From Chitinophagaceae bacterium (GTDB taxonomy: Bacteria > Bacteroidota > Bacteroidia > Chitinophagales > Chitinophagaceae): a stretch of DNA of 21,330 nucleotides. The translations under genes were made by a program, and so were the position numbers. Below are positions 16,930 through 21,330 of this stretch, piece after piece (positions within the stretch are counted from its first letter, which is position 1; each line of letters begins with the position of its first letter). Location: contig JABMML010000261.1 of the NCBI GenBank assembly GCA_013205585.1, forward strand, positions 1 through 21,330, read 5' to 3'. Under the pieces are notes generated by a model, which did no database searches, was not told the origin of the DNA, and was given only the letters and a program-made list of their open reading frames with translations.

Positions 16930-16981
16930 TACTTAATTACTAAGTACTTGATAATCACAAAACTAACGAAAATGCTAGTTT
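16930..16981. promoter_or_regulatory. Inverted repeats between the kinase operon and tetR (possible operators)
   Basis: Two short palindromic patterns lie in the divergent gap. TACTT (16930-16934) pairs with AAGTA (16942-16946), and AAACTA (16960-16965) pairs with TAGTTT (16976-16981). Position and size would suit binding by the adjacent TetR regulator, but such short AT-rich palindromes occur by chance. Confidence 0.25.
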
Positions 16982-17053
16982 ATTTGAAAAAATAAAGGAT
17001 TTTAAAGAATTAAATCTATAATTTCGTGCTAACAAATAATCAAATTTTTGGTC

Positions 17054-17650
17054 ATGGCTAGAATTAAAACGGAAAAAAACGGGTCTAGAAAAGATGTCAT
17101 TGTTAGTAAAGCAGCAACACTTTTTAGAGAGAAAGGATACAAAGCAGCAAGCATGCGTGACCTAGCCGAGGCGGTAGGGGTAGAAGCCGCAAGCTTATAC
17201 AATCATATAAAATCGAAGAGTGAATTATTACATGAATTAGTTTTTAATGTAGCCAATAGATTTGTGTTAAAAATGGATGAGATAGAATCGGAGCCAATAA
17301 GTTCACTACAAAAAATGGAGAAATTATTACGCTTTCATATTAGCGAAATGATTCACCACTACGAAGAAGTATATGTAAGTGATAGAGAGTGGAAACATTT
17401 ATCAGACCCCTATTTATCGAATTATCAGAATCAACGAAGAGTATACCGCAAAAGGATTGCAGCCATTATTGAAGAAGGAATTCGTAACAAAGAAATAAAA
17501 ACAATTGACGCTCCTACTGTTGTATTAATATTTTTACATGCCGTAAGTGGTATTGAAAGCTGGCATAGATCTACTAAAAAAATAAATGCTGCTGAATTAG
17601 AACAAAATATGGTAGCTATTTTAATTGATGGACTAAAAGCGAATAAATAA
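17054..17650 (+). CDS. TetR/AcrR-family transcriptional regulator
   Basis: A 198-residue regulator. The N-terminal helix-turn-helix domain (about 10-57) has AATLFREKGYKAASMRDLAEAVGVEAASLYNHIKSK-type spacing (only key residues cited: G21, Y22, S26, M27, L44-Y45). The C-terminal domain contains EWKHLSDPY and a closing W-H-R ... LIDGL pattern. This resembles the KstR2/FadR-like group that responds to acyl-CoA ligands; that is a tentative resemblance. A TTG six bases upstream (17048) is in frame, but the ATG at 17054 gives the normal start. It is divergent from the pfkB-asd operon and may regulate itself or distant genes. Confidence 0.88.
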   Translation: MARIKTEKNGSRKDVIVSKAATLFREKGYKAASMRDLAEAVGVEAASLYNHIKSKSELLHELVFNVANRFVLKMDEIESEPISSLQKMEKLLRFHISEMIHHYEEVYVSDREWKHLSDPYLSNYQNQRRVYRKRIAAIIEEGIRNKEIKTIDAPTVVLIFLHAVSGIESWHRSTKKINAAELEQNMVAILIDGLKANK

Positions 17651-17737
17651 AGATTTAATTTATCTTAAGTTAGTCGACTACTACAATTATAAAAACTTAC
17701 TCGTTATAATAATCTAGCTATACACGCAAGATTTAGT

Positions 17738-17745
17738 TAACTTTG
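17738..17745 (+). promoter_or_regulatory. Candidate -7 box of obg
   Basis: TAACTTTG is a perfect match to the Bacteroidota -7 consensus TAnnTTTG and lies 17 nt before the GTG start, giving a short leader. No clear TTTG is seen at -33. Confidence 0.5.
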
Positions 17746-17762
17746 CCATTCATAATTACACA

Positions 17763-18764
17763 GTGTCAGAAAGAAACAATTTTATTGATTACATCCGCAT
17801 ATTTGCCCATAGTGGTCATGGAGGGGCAGGTTGTAAGCATTTTTTACGCAATAAATTAACTGCTAAAGGTGGGCCTGATGGAGGCGATGGTGGCCGTGGT
17901 GGTCATATTATCTTAAGAGGAAATGCGCAGTTATGGACCTTATTACACTTACGCTATTATAAGAATGTCATTGCAGAAGACGGTGAAAATGGATCAAAGA
18001 ATAAATGCACCGGTAAGGATGGTAAGGATATTATTATTGAAGTGCCGCTAGGTACCATTGCTAGGGATGAATTAACGGGCAAGGTAGAAGGAGAAATTTT
18101 AAAAGACGGTCAAGAGATTATACTCATGAAAGGTGGGCGTGGTGGACTGGGCAATAGTAATTTTGCAACGCCTACGCAACAAGTTCCTGAATATGCACAA
18201 CCAGGAGAAGATGGTTTTGAGGGTTGGAAGAATATTGAATTAAAAGTGTTGGCCGATGTGGGTTTAGTAGGTTTTCCGAACGCAGGAAAGTCGACACTGC
18301 TTTCTGTGATTACAGCAGCTAAACCAAAAATTGCGAATTATGCATTTACTACTTTAACGCCTCAATTAGGCATGGTTGAATATAGAAATAATTTATCTTT
18401 TTGTATTGCCGATTTACCAGGAATTATTGAAGGGGCTGCTGAAGGAAAAGGCCTAGGACACCGCTTCTTAAGGCATATTGAACGTAATGCTGTTTTATTA
18501 TTTTTAATTCCGGCCGACTCAGATGATCATAAAAAAGAATTCGAAATTCTAAAACATGAATTAGAAAAATTCAATCCTGAATTATTACAAAAAGAATTTA
18601 TCATTGCTATTTCAAAATCGGATTTACTCGATCAAGAATTAACCGATGCCATTGTAAAGGAACTTCCTAAAAAAATACCACATATTTTTATCTCTTCTGC
18701 TATACAAAAAAACTTAGTAGAATTAAAAGACGTTTTATGGAAGGCATTGAATAAGCCTATTTAA
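17763..18764 (+). CDS. obg: Obg-family GTPase ObgE/CgtA
   Basis: An essential GTPase involved in large ribosomal subunit maturation and stress signalling. The glycine-rich Obg domain (about 5-160) has repeated GG turns such as [14 protein letters not shown] (36-48). The G domain follows: G1 GFPNAGKS (170-177), switch TTLTP (196-200), G3 DLPG (217-220) and G4 SKSD (284-287) instead of NKxD. The Ser variant is, as I recall, also found in other Bacteroidota Obg proteins. No C-terminal extension is present (333 residues). The start is GTG at 17763; the usual N-terminus follows it and no better ATG is near. A perfect -7 box lies just upstream and a strong terminator downstream. Confidence 0.95.
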   Translation: MSERNNFIDYIRIFAHSGHGGAGCKHFLRNKLTAKGGPDGGDGGRGGHIILRGNAQLWTLLHLRYYKNVIAEDGENGSKNKCTGKDGKDIIIEVPLGTIARDELTGKVEGEILKDGQEIILMKGGRGGLGNSNFATPTQQVPEYAQPGEDGFEGWKNIELKVLADVGLVGFPNAGKSTLLSVITAAKPKIANYAFTTLTPQLGMVEYRNNLSFCIADLPGIIEGAAEGKGLGHRFLRHIERNAVLLFLIPADSDDHKKEFEILKHELEKFNPELLQKEFIIAISKSDLLDQELTDAIVKELPKKIPHIFISSAIQKNLVELKDVLWKALNKPI

Positions 18765-18812
18765 AGGTTATTTTACTTAATACTATGTCAATAAGAAATA
18801 GATTGAAATTAT

Positions 18813-18849
18813 AAAAAAAGAGCCCCGATAAATCGGGACTCTTTTTTTT
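18813..18849. terminator. Bidirectional rho-independent terminator between obg and typA
   Basis: An A-run, then GAGCCCCGAT, a short loop, ATCGGGACTC and an eight-T run. The stem is GC-rich with one C/A mismatch. T runs follow the stem on both strands, so it can stop obg (+) and typA (-), which converge here. Confidence 0.9.
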
Positions 18850-18854
18850 AAAAT

Positions 18855-18936
18855 CATTAGAGGATTTTTATTGGCAATTTATTTTTCAGAAAAATTGGTA
18901 ATAAAAATTAACATTAGAGGATTTTTATTAGCAATT
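18855..18936. repeat. 25-nt direct repeat (57-nt period) at the 3' end of typA
   Basis: Positions 18855-18879 and 18912-18936 are identical at 24 of 25 bases (both start CATTAGAGGATTTTTATT). The second copy overlaps the typA stop codon (18935-18937). This suggests duplication of the typA 3' end or untranslated region. The spacer also holds a small ATTTTT-CAG-AAAAAT hairpin. Confidence 0.8.
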
Positions 18937-20737
18937 AATTCTGCCCGGCCTTAGTGGCCTTGCTTCTATTATTCTCATCTAAAATAGATTTACGCATTCT
19001 TACCGATTTTGGTGTTACTTCAATACACTCATCAAACTGAATGTACTCCATACACTCTTCTAAAGTATACAATACCTTAGGGGTAATACGAACGCTATCA
19101 TCACTACCGCTTGCACGGTGGTTAGTTAATTTTTTCATCTCCACGGCGTTAATATTTAAATCACCTGGCTTAATATGCTCGGCCAATACTTGACCTGCAT
19201 AAATTTCCTCACCTGGTTCAATAAAGAAACGACCTCTGTCTTGTAATTTATCAATAGAGTATGCAGTGGTTAAACCAGCTGTCTTAGCTACGAGTACACC
19301 ATTGCTTCTTCCAGGAATAGGCCCTTTCCAAGGCTTGTATTCATTGAAACGGTGTGCCATAACAGCTTCACCTGCAGTTTGTGTTAACATTTGAGAACGA
19401 AGTCCAATTAATCCTCTAGAAGGAATATCAAACTCTAAATGTTGCATGGTACCCTTCGATTCCATGATTAACATCTCGCCTTTCTTTTGAGTGACTAAGT
19501 CAATAACTTTACCACTGTAATCAGCGGGTACATCTACTACTAATATCTCAAATGGCTCATGTTTACGGCCATCTATTTCTTTTACTAATACCTGAGGATT
19601 TCCTACTGTTAATTCATATCCTTCACGACGCATGGTCTCTACTAGTACACCTAAGTGTAAGATACCGCGACCAAATACCAAGAAGCTATCCGCACTATCT
19701 GTTTCTTCTACACGCAATGCTAAATTCTTTTCCGTCTCTTTCATTAAACGATCACGAATATGTCGAGAAGTTACAAACTTACCTTCCTTACCAAAGAAAG
19801 GTGAATTGTTAATACTAAATGTCATACTCATCGTTGGTTCATCTACACTAATAACAGGTAATGCTTCCGGATTTTCTGGATCAGCAATGGTATCACCAAT
19901 ACTGAAATCATCTAATCCCACCACAGCACATAAGTCACCAGAAATTACTTCTGTTACTTTACGCTTACCCATTCCTTCAAATACGTATAATTCTTTTACT
20001 TTATTTTTCTTTAAACTTCCGTCTGCCTTTACCAGTACAATGTTTTGTCCTTCTTTGATAGTACCTCTTTCTACTTTACCAATAGCAATACGACCTAAGA
20101 AAGAAGAATAATCCAATGAAGTAATTTGCATTTGTGTATGTCCTTCTTTTACATCTGGACCAGGAACATATTTTAAAATACCATCCATTAAAGGGAAGAT
20201 ATCTTCACATTGAGTAAGGCTATCGTTAAACCAACCATTTTTACCACTACCATAAAAAGTAGGGAAATTTAATTGATCTTCTGTCGCATCTAAATTGAAA
20301 AATAATTCAAATACTGCGTCATGCACTTCATCTGGACGACAGTTTTCTTTATCTACTTTATTGATAATGACAATGGGCTTCAAATTTAATTGTAAAGCTT
20401 TTTGCAATACGAAACGAGTTTGAGGCATGGGCCCTTCAAAAGCATCTACTAATAAGCAAACGCCATCTGCCATTTTTAATACACGTTCTACTTCACCTCC
20501 AAAGTCAGAGTGACCTGGTGTGTCAATAACGTTAATTTTTACGTCCTTATAAGTTACTGAAGCGTTCTTACTTAAAATGGTAATTCCCCTCTCACGCTCA
20601 AGCTCATTGCTATCCATGATTAAGTCCCCAGTCTCCTGGTTATCTCTGAATACTTTTGTAGCGTGTAAGATTTTGTCTACCAAGGTGGTTTTACCGTGGT
20701 CAACGTGGGCGATAATAGCGATGTTTCTTATTTCCAT
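18935..20737 (-). CDS. typA: Ribosome-associated translational GTPase TypA/BipA
   Basis: An EF-G-like GTPase that acts on the ribosome, affecting 50S assembly and stress responses. The 600 residues carry G1 AHVDHGKT (10-17), G2 RGITI (50-54), G3 DTPGH (72-76) and G4 NKVD (126-129). EF-G-like domains II, III and V follow, then the BipA-specific C-terminal domain. The latter includes PSRGLIGLRSQMLT and ends with TPKSVRMRK, typical of the family. Length is normal. The ATG at 20735-20737 matches the family N-terminus MEIRNIAIIAHVDHGKT. A good promoter match lies just upstream. Confidence 0.97.
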   Translation of the reverse strand: MEIRNIAIIAHVDHGKTTLVDKILHATKVFRDNQETGDLIMDSNELERERGITILSKNASVTYKDVKINVIDTPGHSDFGGEVERVLKMADGVCLLVDAFEGPMPQTRFVLQKALQLNLKPIVIINKVDKENCRPDEVHDAVFELFFNLDATEDQLNFPTFYGSGKNGWFNDSLTQCEDIFPLMDGILKYVPGPDVKEGHTQMQITSLDYSSFLGRIAIGKVERGTIKEGQNIVLVKADGSLKKNKVKELYVFEGMGKRKVTEVISGDLCAVVGLDDFSIGDTIADPENPEALPVISVDEPTMSMTFSINNSPFFGKEGKFVTSRHIRDRLMKETEKNLALRVEETDSADSFLVFGRGILHLGVLVETMRREGYELTVGNPQVLVKEIDGRKHEPFEILVVDVPADYSGKVIDLVTQKKGEMLIMESKGTMQHLEFDIPSRGLIGLRSQMLTQTAGEAVMAHRFNEYKPWKGPIPGRSNGVLVAKTAGLTTAYSIDKLQDRGRFFIEPGEEIYAGQVLAEHIKPGDLNINAVEMKKLTNHRASGSDDSVRITPKVLYTLEECMEYIQFDECIEVTPKSVRMRKSILDENNRSKATKAGQN

Positions 20738-20754
20738 GTACTGTTTTGAGGCTG

Positions 20755-20790
20755 CAAAGGTACAAGGTTTAAAGCTGCTAAAAAAACAAA
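20755..20790 (-). promoter_or_regulatory. Candidate promoter of typA
   Basis: On the minus strand TACCTTTG (20762 to 20755) matches the -7 consensus TAnnTTTG exactly. A TTTG at 20790-20787 lies 24 nt upstream, a little longer than the usual spacing to the -33 element. The -7 box is 17 nt from the typA ATG, the same distance as for obg. Confidence 0.55.
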
Positions 20791-20814
20791 TGGGAAAAAA
20801 TGGACTAATAAGAT

Positions 20815-21330
20815 TTATACTCTAATATATATCTTATATTTATTTAATATATAACCCAATAGCCAGCAAACGAGCATATAGGAAAAAGCAAAGGCAAAGG
20901 AGGACCAGTAGGGTGCTAAATGAGCGAAACTATGGGTGTAAATCCACTGTAAAGAGGACTGATTGTCTATTTGTAACAAATTAAGGCAAATAAATAGAAT
21001 CTCAGAAAATAGGTAGATGACCAGCGGATTCTTGCCAAAAACCTCAAAAAAGCTTGCAAACTGATGTTGATGATGTAGTTCAATTCTATAAATAATGGTG
21101 GCGAGAATAATCATATCTAAACCCACCGTTAGAAGCACAAAAGAGCTAGTCCATAATTTTTTATTAATGGGAAATTGGTAATTCCACATATAGGCTAAAA
21201 ACATAAAGCCAGCACCCCACATTAATAAATGGGTAAGCCCTTCATAGGTTTTTCCTTTTTCTTGCACCAGGGTTCCCACTCTATAGCCAATTAATACATT
21301 CACAATAGAGGGTAGGGTACTCAACCAACC
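20815..21330 (-). CDS. HGSNAT/NagX-like membrane acyltransferase, C-terminal part (5' end outside window)
   Basis: The frame is open to the right edge; the visible part is about 171 residues. It begins GWLSTLPSIVNVLIGY, followed by about five hydrophobic membrane segments and the block FPINKKLWTSSFVLLTVGLD. That block and the STLPSIVNVLIGY-type helix are typical of bacterial relatives of heparan-alpha-glucosaminide N-acetyltransferase (NagX, DUF5009-type). These are multi-spanning proteins thought to move acetyl groups from cytoplasmic acetyl-CoA to sugars across the inner membrane. The N-terminal catalytic His lies outside the window. The stop is 77 nt before the typA start on the same strand. 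The exact sugar substrate is unknown. Confidence 0.82.
   Translation of the reverse strand, partial: GWLSTLPSIVNVLIGYRVGTLVQEKGKTYEGLTHLLMWGAGFMFLAYMWNYQFPINKKLWTSSFVLLTVGLDMIILATIIYRIELHHQHQFASFFEVFGKNPLVIYLFSEILFICLNLLQIDNQSSLQWIYTHSFAHLAPYWSSFAFAFSYMLVCWLLGYILNKYKIYIRV

Noticed and set aside
17048..17053. TTG start for the TetR gene, two codons upstream
   Set aside because: An ATG two codons later gives the usual short N-terminus; there is no reason to prefer TTG.
19552..20111. Long plus-strand open frames opposite typA
   Set aside because: These are antisense shadows of a highly conserved GTPase gene and resemble no protein family.

Overview
The window looks like ordinary chromosome from a low-GC member of the Bacteroidota, most likely the Chitinophagaceae or a close relative. 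The evidence is a GldH gliding-motility lipoprotein, a Bacteroidota-style RicT with a cysteine-rich N-terminus, several start-proximal boxes matching the phylum's -7 element TAnnTTTG, and no convincing Shine-Dalgarno sequences. The lineage is inferred from protein resemblance by eye; no search was run.

Layout. The left edge holds the 3' end of a glutathione peroxidase gene. It is followed on + by holB (DNA polymerase III delta') and ricT. ricT abuts, tail to tail, a minus-strand M3 oligoendopeptidase (pepF). A short divergent region separates pepF from mutL (+), whose start is probably a TTG well inside the longest open frame. From 6.46 to 11.97 kb all genes are on the minus strand and tightly packed. 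In transcription order they are yicC, gldH, sensor kinase, response regulator, an arginase-like protein and dacB (PBP4). The 1-nt gap and the 4-nt overlap around gldH suggest that the two-component system is co-expressed with it. Upstream of yicC lies a NUDIX-regulator remnant that has lost its second half. ligA (+) diverges from it. A repeat-filled 476-bp gap then separates ligA from a minus-strand asd-facing operon (pfkB-family kinase then asd). Next come a TetR regulator (+), obg (+), a strong bidirectional terminator, typA/bipA (-), and the 3' part of an HGSNAT/NagX-like membrane acyltransferase (-) cut by the right edge.

How the genes work together. Most are core housekeeping: replication and repair (holB, mutL, ligA), translation and ribosome GTPases (obg, typA), RNA turnover (ricT, yicC), peptidoglycan (dacB) and amino-acid synthesis (asd). 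I do not see a defence island, prophage, CRISPR array, rRNA, tRNA or complete insertion sequence.

The most unusual structure is the ligA-asd gap. It is packed with nested and mutually exclusive inverted repeats plus four tandem 24-nt hairpin units. All four convergent gene junctions in the window carry direct or tandem repeats. Other points worth checking are degenerate active-site motifs in MutL and the arginase-like protein, a delta' subunit with no zinc-finger cysteines, and the coupling of gldH to a two-component system.
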